From the NCBI RefSeq assembly GCF_018294505.1, contig NC_057810.1, positions 205,672,113-205,736,112 on the forward strand: a stretch of 64,000 nucleotides of DNA, written 5' to 3'. The stretch is from Triticum aestivum. Its lineage: Eukaryota; Streptophyta; Magnoliopsida; Poales; Poaceae. The notes under the pieces were generated by a model. That model did not search any database. It was not told the origin of the DNA and worked only from the letters and a program-made list of their open reading frames with translations. This document shows, piece by piece, positions 1 to 10,964 of the stretch. Made by a program: the position numbers and the translations under genes. Positions within the stretch are counted from its first letter, which is position 1. Every line of letters begins with the position of its first letter.

Positions 1-997
1 CGCGCCACCCTTGGCGAGGGCCGCGGTCTTCCCAGCGTCCTGCGTTCCTTCCTCCTCCTTGGCCGTAGCCTCGATCGTTGCGGTCGGGGCGTCGGCCGGT
101 CCTCCCTTCTCGCACGGCTTGGAGCTCTTGACATTCGTTGGTGTTGTGGGTGTGGAGGTCGTGGTACACACAACACCGACTGCCCTTGAAAGACTCGGGC
201 TAATCTCTCCCCCGCTTGGTGTCTAGTTCTGCCGCGAGCACGGCAGCCCCCTTGCGCTTCACGTCCTTGGCCTTGGATTTCTTCTCTTCTGGGTCTGCGG
301 CTGGCAGCTCGAGGAGGGAAAGGCGCCCTTCCTCAGCCCTGGCACACTTTGTCGCCAAGTTAAACAGCTCCAAGGAAGTGCATATATCTTCATGCATCGC
401 CAGCTCCTCCTTCATCTTGACGTCACGCACACCGTCGGAGAAGGCTGAGATGATGGCCTCCTCGGTCACCTTGGGAATCTGGAGGCGTGCATTGTTGAAG
501 CGCTGGATGTACTTCTGCAGGGTCTCCCCTAGTTGCTGCTTGATGCGACGCATGTCACTCACGGCAGGCGGCCGGTCACGAGTACCTTCGAAGTTGGCGA
601 TGAAGTGGGTGCGCATCTCATCCCAGGAGGAGATCATGCCAGGAGCTAGGTTCAGGAGCCAGGTGCTGGCCCCGTCCTTGAGTGCCATGGGAAACCAGTT
701 TGCCATGACCTTCTCGTCCCCGTTGGCGGCTTCGATGCCCAGCTCGTAGAGCTGGAGGAACTCCACAGGGTCGGCCATGCTGTCATAGCGAGGAGGCAAG
801 TCTGGCTTGAACTTGCTGGGCCATGCGACACTGCGCAGCTCGGTGGTGAAGGCGTGGCAGCCTGCTGTGGCCACGGGAGGCCTTTGGTGACGAAGAGCTT
901 GGTCTTGTGGGTCCCCATGCGCTACAGCTGGGAGCAGCGCGGGGTCTTGGCATGCTGGAACAGGAGCATGGTCGTGACGGGCCGGAGCAGGGAGCAC
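1..997 (-). pseudogene. Gypsy retrotransposon gag, fragment with one in-frame stop
   Basis: This is the capsid (gag) region of a Ty3/Gypsy retrotransposon on the minus strand. The open frame from 997 to 200 contains the classic retrotransposon-gag core, with motifs FKPDLPPRYD, ANWFPMALKDGA and FIANFEGTRDRPPA in order, then a Lys-rich tail. A TAG at 200-202 interrupts it, but the same frame stays open to the window edge. Beyond the stop it encodes a knuckle of the form C-x2-H-x4-H-x4-C (CVYHDLHTHNTNEC) and an Arg/Gly-rich stretch. The family differs from the neighbouring element, because this gag core is not the one found at 4961-6463. Pol would lie to the left, outside the window. It is decayed but recently recognisable; the exact family name is not known to me. 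Confidence 0.85.
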
Positions 998-1041
998 TCA
1001 GGCAGCTTCTTGGGGGCGAGGGACCTCTTGGCAACTCTGCT

Positions 1042-2101
1042 GGAGGGAGGCATATAGTTGTCGTCCTCAACCTCTCTGTCGGCCGCCCTCTCATGAGGGC
1101 TGGCTCCTGCTTCCTCCTACACTGAATCCTGCTGGAGGGGGTTATCTTCGGCACTGTCCGGCGTGTTGTTATCTCCGGTGCCGAAATCGCCGTTTTTGCT
1201 TTGGCGGGACTTAGAGTGGCGCCGCTGACGTCGGCGCTTGGGTTGCTTCTTGGAGGGGTCATCCTCCATTATTTCCTCGCCATCCCCTGCTTTTCGGGTG
1301 TCCACCATGTATATGTCATATGACGAGGTGGCTTTCCAGTTCCCTATAGGTGCTGGTTCTTGGTCGTCTCCTTCATCGGCGTCCATACCGTCGATGTCTT
1401 CGGAGTCAAAGTCGAGCATGTCGGTTAAATTGTCGATAGTGGCTACGAAGTGGTTGGTGGGTGGGCCTTGAATTTCTTCGTCGTCCGTATCCCAACCATG
1501 CTGACCGTAGTTCGGCCAGGGCTCTCCTAACAAAGAGAGACTTTAGTGAATTCAGGATATCGCCAAAGGGCGAGTGCTGAAAGACGTTCGTGGCGGTGAA
1601 CTCCATGATCGGAGCCCAACCGGGTTCGATTGGAAGAGGTGCGGGATATACGGACTCCGGAACATAGTCCGGCACCTTGGAGTCACGGGCCCTGCAAAGG
1701 ACTAGGCTGGTATTCGGCTCTATCACCGTAGAGATTGCGGCTCCCGGGGTGGCATCCAATGGTCCATCCCCGACTAGCACAGTCAGCTCCAAGCTAATGG
1801 TCGGAGCGGGCACCTGAGCGATGCTTTGGGTGTTGTCCGGCGGCAGAGCTCGTTCATGCCCATCGTGACAGTGCAGCGTGTTCAGCCGTGGCTCGAATCC
1901 GTCGAAGATCAAGTCCCCACGGATGTCGGCCGTGTAGTTTAAACTTCTGAACCTGACCTGATGGACAGGGGCATAGCTTTCAATCTTCTCCAGATGGCCA
2001 AGCGAGTTGGCGCGCAGTGCGAAGCCGCCGAATACGAAGATCTGTCCGGGGAGAAAGATCTCACCCTGGACCGCGTTGTGGTTGATGATCGAAGAAGCCA
2101 T
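1042..2101 (-). pseudogene. N-terminal region of gag polyprotein, element A, frameshifted
   Basis: Reads leftward from an ATG at 2101 (start MASSIINHNAVQGE). It encodes the leader-like N-terminal domain common to the Gypsy elements of this window (motif FGGFALRANSLGHLE), then an acidic segment (DMLDFDSEDIDGMDADEGD) and a basic Lys/Arg-rich segment. Relative to element B, two bases are missing near 1541-1545, where B has GAGAGATACTTTAG. This throws the downstream part into another frame (open 1533 to 1117). The function of this N-terminal domain is unknown to me. The gag core that should follow is absent because of the junction near 1041. Confidence 0.75.
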
Positions 2102-2148
2102 CGGGCCTAAAGGCGATGACACGGAGGAACTCTCAATGAAAGCACCAA

Positions 2149-2620
2149 TGTCGGTGTCAAAACCGGCGGATCTCGGGTAGGGGGTCCCGAACTGTGCGTC
2201 TAGGCGGATGGTAACAGGAGACAAGGGACATGATGTTTTTACCCAGGTTCGGGCCCTCTCGATGGAGGTAAAACCCTACTCCTGCTTGATTAATATTGAT
2301 GATATGGGTCGTACAAGAGTTGATCTACCACGAGATCAGAGAGGCTAAACCCTAGAAGTTAGCCTATGGTATGATTGTTGTTCGTCCTACGGACTAAAAC
2401 TCTCCGGTTTATATAGACACCGGAGAGGTCTAGGGTTACACAGAGTCGGTTACAATGGGAGGAGATCCACATATCATATTGCCAAGCTTGCCTTCCACGC
2501 CAAGGAAAGTCCCATCCGGACACGGGACGAAGTCTTCAATCGTGTATCTTCATAGTCCGGGAGTCCGGCCAAAGGTCATAGTCCGGCCATCTGGACACCC
2601 CCTAATCCAGGACTCCCTCA
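2149..2620 (-). repeat. LTR (5') of element A, 472 bp
   Basis: Begins TG and ends CA on the plus strand (TGTCGGTGTCAAAACC ... CCAGGACTCCCTCA). The adjacent internal side (2125-2148, minus sense TTGGTGCTTTCATTGAGAG) is the conserved primer-binding-site candidate, so this is the 5' LTR of a minus-strand element. It has the same length as the LTR at 7711-8182, with about 12 differences counted by eye. It holds a TATATAGAC box in the middle, where the LTR promoter would be. Confidence 0.9.
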
Positions 2621-2738
2621 CTAGCCTTGACCTTCAAAGCAATGTTGGGCTTCTTTGATCGTTGAGAATGCAACACCGCATTGTCGGCGGTCTTGTCCAA
2701 GATCCTCATAGCAACAAACTCATCCAACACTTCACTTA
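2621..2738 (-). repeat. Duplicated Copia gag scrap beside LTR A
   Basis: These 118 bases repeat 8183-8300 with about two or three mismatches. In both places they directly follow the Gypsy LTR. The sequence is part of a Copia gag frame on the minus strand, read in full at 8183-9202. It therefore marks the right-hand limit of the tandemly duplicated unit. Confidence 0.85.
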
Positions 2739-2869
2739 GCCTTCCACACCAAGGAAAGTCCCATCCGGACACGGGACGGAGTCTTCAATCTTGTATTTTC
2801 ATAGTCCGGGAGTCCGGCCAAAGGTTATAGTTTGGCCATCCGGACAGCCCCTAATCCAAGACTCCCTCA
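2739..2869 (-). repeat. Truncated 3' LTR of element B
   Basis: Matches the last 131 bases of the LTR as written on the plus strand (from GCCTTCCACACCAAGG to ACTCCCTCA). It then runs straight into internal sequence at 2870. The other about 340 bases are missing at the junction with the Copia scrap. Confidence 0.85.
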
Positions 2870-3174
2870 AAGGGCCTTATAGGCCGGCTGTGGCCTGGGG
2901 AGGTCCTGCGTGAGAGCTACTTCGGGCTGGTGAGGCGGCTGGTGGATGCCTGTCCGCGGCTTGAAATCATCAAGCGCTCCGTATGCATCGAAGGTGCCCG
3001 TAGGGCTTTTGCTCGTGCTAAAGTGCACTAGGGCAAGCTGGATGTTGAGAACCTGGTGACAGAAGGGCCACTGGAAGGGAAGGAGCATCGCAGGCCCGAG
3101 ATGTATTATGACGGCGTCTTGAAGGGTGCCCGCCTTGTGGCGAATGAATGTACCAGGGATGTAATTTTTGAGTA
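2870..3174 (+). pseudogene. C-terminal scrap of the antisense ORF (PF04195-type), element B
   Basis: On the plus strand, antisense to gag, this encodes the C-terminal part of the extra protein carried by these Gypsy elements (motifs RLVDACPRLEIIKRS and VCIEGARRA). It ends in a TAA after IFE at about 3172. A TAG inside (VH*GKLD) stands where element D has HWGKLD, so it is a Trp codon lost by a G-to-A change. Only this last exon survives; the N-terminal exons seen in D and E are deleted here. Confidence 0.75.
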
Positions 3175-3176
3175 AA

Positions 3177-4366
3177 CTCGCTCGTGTTTGTCCTGTGCGC
3201 TGAAAACTTGTTCATATGCGCTAAGCAACGCATTTTGAATTTAAAATATTACCTTCTATGCGGCCGTTTATTAAACCTGAGAGATGCAAGTCGTCGGCTT
3301 CTACCCCCATGCCACGAGTGCTGGGGTGTTCGGGATAAACCTAAGCGCTCTTGTTCCCATTCTTGGGTCCGTCGAGGGAGGCGCTCAGCACAATGAACAA
3401 GGCAATCGGACTTATAATTCTTTATCACTCTCACTTAGCCATAGAATTCTATAATTTTAAATTTCGGCGAAGCCCCTAGTATTCGGAAGACCGAGTTCGG
3501 GGCGCTATCCACGCCTAGGCCGGACAAAGCCAGCTCCTCGCTCTAAGCGGCATAAGTCTTTAAGGACTCAAAAAACCTCGCGAACAGCGACCGGCTCTCG
3601 CCCTATCATGACGGTCAGTTTTAGCTTTCTCTACTGAGGTGTTAACCCAGCTCAACTGGGGCACAATCGCAGTAGTTCTCCCGGCGCTACCTTAGCCGAT
3701 ATAGCGGAACGTAAGGTACCAAAACATGGGACCTGGGCAAACCCAACTATTGACCCAAGACATGATTCGGAGCCGATGCATATAATGCTATAAGTTCGGG
3801 GTGCCGCACTCATGGGAGTGTTAGGTCTTCTCACACCGTATTCTGGAGTAATTAAGCCCCTGGTGTATTGGCCGTAACAAAGTGTATGGTTGCATAATGT
3901 CAAAATTGAACATACGTAAGAAATAAATGCAATAATAGACAAGAGCTATATATTGTTTATTAGAGGGTTGCTATGAGAGCAGAACGATACAAATAGTGCG
4001 ATAAGCAAGAGATGGGATTATTTGACATGTCCCCCTCCAGGGGCAAGCTGCGAGACTTTAAGTAAGACAGGTATTTAGCTCGTTATAGAGACCACCTGGA
4101 TGTTCGACGTGGCTTGCTGTCTCCCTGGCTGTTGCATCATGTGTTCGGCGGTTGTACTGCCGGACAGGTCTTCCGAATAGTGGAGTCTTGAAAGTAAAAA
4201 AAAAGAAAAATCACAAAAATCGGGAGCCCCTAGTACGGTTAAGCCGCATTCTGGGCATGTCGTGGTTGTGCCCCTCCTCTTATGCCCATGGTATTTCTAG
4301 AGCGTAATTATGTACGTGTGGTACTGGTTTCGCAATCTCCCGAGGGCTGGGGTTGGGGTCGCACTG
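3177..4366. other. Non-coding internal stretch of element B
   Basis: About 1.2 kb between the antisense ORF and the protease end with no supportable coding. Similar sequence lies at equivalent places in D (about 37400-39130) and E (about 45575-46770), for example the stretch about a dozen bases around GACATGATTCGGAGC near 3765. It is part of the element rather than an insertion. Autonomous Gypsy elements would have pol near here. Confidence 0.65.
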
Positions 4367-7300
4367 CTATGCTAGCTCGGAACGTGCCAGACGGTCTTGT
4401 TGTAGGTTATTCCAGGCGCGCTTGACGGTGTCCGGACGCTTAACAGCCGGACTGGAGAATTGCCTTGAGAGGCTACTTTGTACTTCCGCCGCGAGGGCCG
4501 CCGTGTGCTCCTCTATTTGGAGAGAGCGTTCGGTGTTTCCATTGACCGTAATGACTCCGCGAGGGCCTGGCATCTTGAGCTTGAGATATGCGTAGTGCGG
4601 CACTGCATTGAACTTTGCAAATGCGGTTCGTCTGAGCACGGCATGGTAGCCACTGCGGAAAAGGACTATGTCGAAGATTAACTCCTCGCTTCGGAAATTA
4701 TCCGGGGTTCCGAAGACCACTTCGAGTGTAACTGAGCCTATACAGCTGGCCTCTACACCTGGTATGATGCCTTTAAAGGTCGTCTTTGCGGGTTTAATCC
4801 TCGAGGGATCTATGCCCATTTTCCGCATCGTATCCTGATAAAGCAGGTTCAGGCTGCTACCACCGTCCATGAGGACTCTAGTGAGGTGAAATCCATCAAT
4901 GATTGGGTCTAAGACCAATGCGGCGAATCCGCCGTGACGAATGCTAGTGGGGTGGACCCTTCAATCAAAAGTGATCGGGCAGGAGGACCATGGGTAGAAC
5001 TTTGGGGCGACTGGCTCCAATGCATATACGTCCCTGAGCGCATGCTTGCATTCCCTTTTGGGGATGTGGGTTGCGTATATCATGTTCACCATCCACACTT
5101 GTGGGGGAAAGCCCTTCTGTCCTTTTTTGTTCGGCGGCCGGGGCTCCTCCTCGTCATCGCTATGCAGCCCCTTGTCTCTGTTTTCGGCACTTAACTTGCC
5201 TGCCTGCTTGAACACCCAACAATCCCTGTTGGTGTGATTGGCTGGTTGTTCGGGGGTGCCGTGTATCTGGCACGAGCGATCGAGTATCCGGTCTAAACTG
5301 GACGGGACCTGAGTATTTCTTTTGAATGGCTTTTTCCGCTGACTAGATTTAGAGCCTATGAATCCGGCATTAACCGCCGTATCCTCAATGTTGTCACCGT
5401 TAATGCGGCGTTTGTGCTTGTTGCGACGCGACCTGCCATTGTTTTCCTTGGTATCCGAATTACTAGGGCTCTTGGTCATGTTATTGCTACGAGCTCGCCA
5501 GCTGTCTTCTCCCGTGCAAAAGCGGGTCATGAGTGTCGTGAGAGCTGCCATGGATTTTGGCTTTTCCTGTCCTAGGTGCCGGGCAAGCCATTCGTCTCGG
5601 ATGTTATGCTTGAAGGCTGCGAGGGCCTCTGCGTCCGGACAGTCAACTATTTGATTTTTCTTGGTTAGGAACCGTGTCCAGAATTGTCTGGCCGATTCCT
5701 CTGGCTGCTGAATTATGTGGCTTAAGTCATTGGCGTCTGGTGGTCGCACATAGGTGCCCTGGAAATTGTCAAGGAATGCGGATTCCAGGTCCTCCCAGCA
5801 ACCAATTGACTCTACTGGCAAGCTATTAAGCCAATGCCGAGCCGGTCCTTTAAGCTTGAGTGGGAGGTATTTGATAGCGTGTAGATCATCACCACGGGCC
5901 ATGTGGATATGAAGGAGATAATCCTCAATCCATACCGCAGGATCTGTTGTGCCATCGTATGATTCGATGTTTACGGGTTTAAAACCCTTGGGGATTTGAT
6001 GATCCATTACTTCATCTGTGAAGCATAGTGGGTGTGCGGCGCCTCTGTACTGGGCTATATCACGACGTAGCTCGGATGAGCTTTGTCTGTTGTGCTCGTC
6101 CTGGCCGTATTTGCCATATCCGGCGTGACGGTTATCGTCACGTGTCGTGGGGCGCCCACGCAATCCGTAGATCGATCTTGTTTGCCTTGCCTTGTCCTCC
6201 AATACGTCTCGCATGTCTGGCATGTTTCCCCGTGCCTTGGCACTTTTTGAGCGGCGCTGGGGTGCGGCTTGAGTTGACGGCCGAAAGGCCTCTCTGTCGC
6301 GGCCACGGGGTGGCCGATCGGCCGCATCATACGCTGGTGATGTAGGTTTAGTTGCTTCCTCCTCTAGTTGGGGTAGCAGCCTGCACTTTGGGTAGCTCTT
6401 AGAGGGGCGTTCGAGTTTGTACTCTTCGGCAGCGAGGACTTCCGTCCATCTGTCGGCTAGCAAGTCTTGGTCAGCTCTAAGATGCTGCTATTTTCTCTTG
6501 AGGCTGCTTGCCGTGGCCATGAGCCTGCGTTTGAAACGCTCTTGTTCGACAGGGTCCTCAGGCATGACAAATTCATCATTGTCGAGGCTTGCTTCGTCTT
6601 CGGAGGGAGGCATGTAATTATCGTCCTCGACCTCTCTGTCTGCCGCTCTCTCATGAGGGCTGGCTTCTCCATCCTCCTGCGCTGAATCCTGCTGGAGGGG
6701 GTTGTCTTCGGCACTGTCCGGGGTGTTATTGTCTCCGGTGCCGGACTCGCCGTTTTTGCTTTGGCGGGATTTAGAGCGGCGCCGCTGACGCCGGCGCTTA
6801 GGCTGTTTCTTGGAGGGGTCATCCTCCGTTGTTCCGTCGCCATCCCCTTCTTTTGGGGTGTCCACCATGTATATTTCGTATGACGAGGTGGCTTTCCAGT
6901 GCCCTATAGGAGCTGGTTCTTGGTCGTCTCCTTCATCGGCGTCCATACCGTCGATGTCTTCGGAGTCGAAGTCGAGCATGTCGGTTAAACCGTCGACAGT
7001 GGATACGAAGTGAGTGGTGGGTGGGCTTCAAATTTCTTCGTCATCCACATCCCAACCCTGCTGACCATAGTCCGGCCAGGGCTCTCCTGGTAAAGAGAGA
7101 TACTTTAGTGAATTCAGGATGTCGCCAAAGGGCGAGTGTTGAAAGATGTCCGCGGCGGTGAACTCCATGATCGGAGCCCAATTGGGTTCGATCGGGAGGG
7201 GTGCGGAAGATTCGGAGTCCGGAACGGAGTCCGGCACCTTGGAGTCATGAGCTCCATGAAGGTCAAGATTGGTGTTCGGCTCGATCACCATAGAGATTGC

Positions 7301-7663
7301 AGCCCCCGAGGCGGTGTCCAGCCACCCGTCCTTGACCGGCGCAGTCGGCTCCGAGCTAAGGGTCGGAGCGGACACTTGAACGGCGTTCTGGGCATTGTCC
7401 GGCGGTAGAGCTAGATCACGCCCATCGTGACAGTGCAGCGCGCTTGGCTGTGGCTCGAATCCGTCGAAGATCAAGTCTCCGCGGATGTCAGCCGTGTAGT
7501 TTAAACTTCCAAATCTGACCAGATGGCCAGGGGCGTAGCTTTCGATCTGCTCCAGATGGCCAAGTGAATTGGCCCGCAATGCAAAGCCGCCGAATACGAA
7601 GATCTGTCCGGGGAGAAAAGTCTCACCCTGGACCGCGTCGTGGTTGATGATCGAAGAAGCCAT
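4367..7663 (-). pseudogene. gag-protease polyprotein of element B, one frame with nonsense codons
   Basis: From the ATG at 7663 to a TAG at 4367-4369 the minus strand holds a single frame of about 1,099 codons, without a frameshift. It is broken by stops at 7028-7030, 6488-6490 and 4961-4963. Order: N-terminal domain (FGGFALRANSLGHLE); acidic and Lys/Arg-rich segments; the gag core (motifs GFKPVNIESYDGTTDP, KYLPLKLKGPARHWL, FQGTYVRPPD); a His/Cys knuckle (CQIHGTPEQPANHTNRDC); and a protease-like domain with VLMDGGSSLNLLY, where the Asp is the expected catalytic residue. Comparison with D shows 7028 was an Arg codon (EEIRCPP) and 6488 a Gln codon (SLQRKQEQ), both lost by C-to-T. No polymerase follows. 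Confidence 0.85.
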
Positions 7664-7710
7664 CGGGCCTAAAGGTGATGACACAGAGGAACTCTCAATG
7701 AAAGCACCAA

Positions 7711-8182
7711 TTTCGGTGTCAAAACTGGCGGATCTCGGGTAGGGGGTCCCGAATTGTGCGTCTAGGCGGATGGTAACAGGAGACAAGGGACACGATGTTT
7801 TTACCCACGTTCGGGCCCTCTCGATGGAGGTAAAACCCTACTCCTTCTTGATTAATATTGATGATATGGGTAGTACAAGAGTTGATCTACCACGAGATCA
7901 GAGAGGCTAAACCCTAGAAGCTAGCCTATGGTATGATTGTTGTTCGTCCTACGGACTAAAACTCTCCGGTTTATATAGACACCGGAGAGGGCTAGGGTTA
8001 CACAGAGTCGGTGACAATGGGAGGAGATCCACATATCATATCGCCAAGCTTGCCTTCCACGCCAAGGAAAGTCCCATCCGGACACGGGACGAAGTCTTCA
8101 ATCGTGTATCTTCATAGTCCGGGAGTCCGGCCAAAGGTCATAGTCCGGCCATCCGGACACCCCCTAATCCAGGACTCCCTCA
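7711..8182 (-). repeat. LTR (5') of element B, 472 bp
   Basis: Same length and text as the LTR at 2149-2620. Its outer TG is mutated to TT (7711-7712). The primer-binding-site candidate lies inside at 7687-7710. The right flank CTATC would be a target duplication, but the partner side is lost in the truncated 3' LTR. Confidence 0.9.
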
Positions 8183-9202
8183 CTATCCTTGACCTTCAAA
8201 GCAATGTTGGGCTTCTTTGATCGTTGAGAATGCAACACCGCATTGTCGGCGGTCTTGTCCAAGATCTTCATAGCAACAAACTCATCCAACACTTCACTTG
8301 AGGACACGGCTTGAATGTCCGGCCTTTGATGGACGACAGATGACATGGCCTTGTGGTAGGGCATCATGGCCTTGAGAAACTTGCACTTTATCCAATTGTT
8401 ATCCATATCTTTGCTCCCACGATCTTAGAGTGAGATCGCGAGAGTGGTTAATCTCCGGTAAAGCTCACGAGGTTCTTCATCTTCATTCATAGCAAACTCA
8501 TCGGCTTCATCTTGTACCACTTCAAAGTTGGAGCATTTGAATGATAGCACTTCCCTTGTAAATGGAAACAACATGTTGCCATGCTTCCTTGGCCACGGTG
8601 AAAGGTCGGAGGTGTGCAATATCTTTGGGAGGAATTGCTTCTTGGAAAATGAAAAGAGCGGACTCATTGAATTGATGACCCACGGCTTCTCTAGGAGTGA
8701 AGTTGCTTGGGTCGTGCGGGTAGAAACCTTGCTCAATAATTCTCCAAAGATTAGTAGAACTATGATTTAAATGACGTTTAAAGCTATACACCCACGAATC
8801 AAAGTCCTCATTTTTCACAAGCTTAGGAGGAGGACCAACATGATTCATATGAGTGGAGGGAACCGGTCCTCCATAAGTAAGTGGAGGTTCAACATGGGCA
8901 AAGATGCCACTCCCACTTCTACCACTAGGCATAGAAGTATGCTCACTACTAGCTTCCCCCTTTTTGGAGTTAGCATCCGTCACCTTGTTAGAGGGATCAA
9001 CCACTTCCCAAGGTTTGGTGGATAATTTAAGCCCATTAAGAAACTCCTTAAACATGCCTTTAACCTTGGCCGTCATGGAGGTTTTCAATGTGTACATAGC
9101 CACATTGAACTCCTCACGAGAGACCGAGGACCCCGCATCGGCCACGGACAAAGTGGGATTCACATTGGGGTGATTCTCCACCTCGTCCGTGGTGTCAACC
9201 AT
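8183..9202 (-). pseudogene. Copia retrotransposon gag (UBN2-like), broken
   Basis: Minus-strand Copia gag in several frames. It starts at an ATG at 9202 (MVDTTDEVENHPN) and includes the core segment KNEDFDSWVYSFKRHL, with AKEAWQHVV as the usual UBN2-type motif. The later segments are EEPRELYRRLTTLAISL and FLKAMMPYHKAMSS. Frame changes near 8525 and 8425 break it. It ends where element B is inserted at 8183. Copia gag binds and packages element RNA. No zinc knuckle or pol is left here; the rest presumably lay on the far side of element B. Confidence 0.75.
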
Positions 9203-9233
9203 ACTCTTCGAACGGCAAAGTCCTTAATAAAGA

Positions 9234-9253
9234 GACGAGGATCTGATACCAAT
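9234..9253 (-). promoter_or_regulatory. Copia primer-binding site
   Basis: Just inside the LTR end, the minus strand reads TTGGTATCAGATCCTCG. This is close to the standard TGGTATCAGAGC complement of initiator Met-tRNA used by Copia elements. It shows that the LTR at 9254-10822 is a 5' LTR and that the element runs leftward. Confidence 0.7.
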
Positions 9254-10822
9254 TGAAAGGATCGATATGGTTGACTAGAGGGGGGGTGAATAGGCAACTA
9301 ACAATTTTTAACTTTTCTTGACCAAATTAAACTTAGCATCAAAGTAGGTTGTCTAGATGTGCAACTAGGTGAACAACCTATATGATGCAACAACAACAAG
9401 TACACAAGCAAGCAAAGGATACAACACAATATAAGCTAGGACAAGTAAAGGTGAGAGATAACCAAGAGTGGAGCCGGTGGAGACGAGGATGTGTTACCGA
9501 AGTTCCTTCCCTTTGAGAGGAAGTATGTCTCCGTTGGAGCGGTGTGGAGGCACAATTCTCCCCAAGAAGCCACTAGGGCCACCGTATTCTCCTCACGCCC
9601 TCACACAATGCGAGATGCCGTGATTCCACTATTGGTGCCCTTGTAGGCGACGACCGAACCTTTACAAACAAGGTTGGGGATATCTCCACAACTTAATTGG
9701 AGACTCCCAAAGACACCATGCAGCTTCACCACAATGGAATATGGCTCCTAGGTGACCTCAGCCGTCTAGGCTGCTCAAACACCTAAGAGTAACAAGATCC
9801 GCAAGGGATTAGTGGGGGGAATCAAATTTCTCTTGGTGGAAGTGTAGATCGAGGCCTTCTCAACCAATCCCTAGAAAATCAACAAGTTTGATTGGCTAAG
9901 GAGAGAGATCGGGCGAAAATGGAGCTTTGAGCAACAATGGAGCTTGGGGAGGGAAGATGTGATCAACTTGGGGAAGAAGACCCCCTTTATATAGTGGGGG
10001 GAAAGATCCAACCGTCACCCACTTATTCAGCCCGCGACATGCCATACTACCGCACACGCTCGTGGTACTACCACAGGAGCTTGCGGTACTACCACTCGGC
10101 CGTGTGGTACTACCGCTCGCGTGGCAGAGACCAGACGAGGCCCTGTTGCGTGTAGCAACGAGCAGTAGAACCGCTGGACCGGTATTACCACGCGCCCTTG
10201 CGTTACTACCGCAAGGCAGGGTTCGTCTGGGCTGGGAAGGCAAGGATTGATAAAATTACATCCGTGGCCACTTCTGCTGAGATCTGGACTATGCGAAAAT
10301 CCGGCACGATACTACCGTTCCCAGGGAGCGGTACTACCACGTAGGGTGCAAAAGTAAATTTGTACTTCCGCTCCTAGTTCTGTGCATGCCAGTGTTCTGG
10401 GCTAGAGGCCACGTTACTATTGCTCGGGAGGAGCAGTACTACCGCACAACGCGGTACTACCGCATACCTTGGTGGTACTACCGTGGGCAACTGTGGTACT
10501 ACTGCTCCCTTGAGCAGTACTACCGCATGCCACAAAAACTATAGCACTATGGAGGCCTTCATCTTTGCATAGACAAGGGTAAACGACTCGTGCTCCACCC
10601 TAAACATTCGTAAGCGGACCCCTTCTTAATAGTACAACTTTCCTATGGCTCAAATACACCAAAAAGAAACATAGATAACCGCTGTCTTCGATAGGCTCTA
10701 AGGGGCACCAAATCGTCTTGTGCCTATACATGAGATCTCTGAAAAGCTCAATGCACACGATTAGTCCACAAATGCATTGTCATCAATCACCAAAACCGCA
10801 TAGGGAGAAATATGCCCTTACA
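9254..10822 (-). repeat. Copia 5' LTR, about 1.57 kb
   Basis: On the minus strand it begins TGTAAGGGCATATTTCTCCC and ends ATCGATCCTTTCA, so it has TG...CA ends with a partly inverted outer motif. The left side is the primer-binding site and gag; the right side (10823) is foreign Gypsy leader sequence. The plus-strand text GACTAGAGGGGGGGTGAATAGG near its left end is a stretch common in Triticeae LTRs (from memory). The small ORFs inside it (for example 9896-10243) are not supported as genes. Confidence 0.75.
10040..10530. repeat. GCGGTACTACCGC-type short palindromic repeats in the Copia LTR
   Basis: Variants of GCGGTACTACCGC or GTGGTACTACC occur more than ten times within about 490 bases. Examples lie near 10063, 10084, 10105, 10320, 10434, 10450, 10470, 10491 and 10515. 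The core GGTACTACC is close to its own reverse complement GGTAGTACC. The cluster looks like degenerate minisatellite growth inside the LTR. Confidence 0.7.
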
Positions 10823-10964
10823 ATCTCTCCAGTACCACAATACGAGTATGAAAAATCCCATCCCATCGACCTTCCTCCTCCAATTGAAATCCATTGCTTA
10901 GCTTCCATGATAATCCAATTATCTTCTGCACAGTGTCGTGAACAACCTTGCTCTGAATACCACC
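10823..10964 (-). mobile_element. Leader and primer-binding site of another Gypsy-type element
   Basis: Reading the minus strand from the LTR end at 10965, the sequence is GGTGGTATTCAGAGCAAGG, a degenerate TGGTATCAGAGC primer-binding site with one extra base. A short open stretch with no recognised domain follows. It is cut by the Copia LTR at 10822. It places internal sequence on the left of the LTR at 10965-12283. Confidence 0.55.

Larger units (their letters stand above)
1042..2620 (-). mobile_element. Gypsy element A, 5' part only (Fatima-like)
   Basis: The 5' LTR (2149-2620) and N-terminal coding region of a minus-strand Gypsy element. From 2620 down to about 1042 it matches element B (8182 down to about 6601) nearly base for base at an offset of about 5.56 kb. 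At about 1041 the match stops abruptly and an unrelated gag begins, so the element is fused to another one and has no 3' part here. Fatima is a name recalled from Triticeae repeat collections for LTRs of this text; treat it as tentative. Confidence 0.8.
2739..8182 (-). mobile_element. Gypsy element B, non-autonomous, 3' LTR truncated
   Basis: Minus-strand Gypsy element with 5' LTR 7711-8182, a gag-protease frame (7663 to 4367), a non-coding stretch, an antisense ORF scrap (2870-3174) and 131 bp of 3' LTR (2739-2869). There is no reverse transcriptase, RNase H or integrase between the protease-like end (about 4370) and the LTR, so it must depend on enzymes of a partner element. The missing part of the 3' LTR was lost at the duplication junction at 2738/2739. 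It is inserted in a Copia gag, whose remains follow at 8183. Confidence 0.85.

Noticed and set aside
216..749. Plus-strand ORF of 177 aa
   Set aside because: Antisense shadow of the Gypsy gag core on the minus strand.
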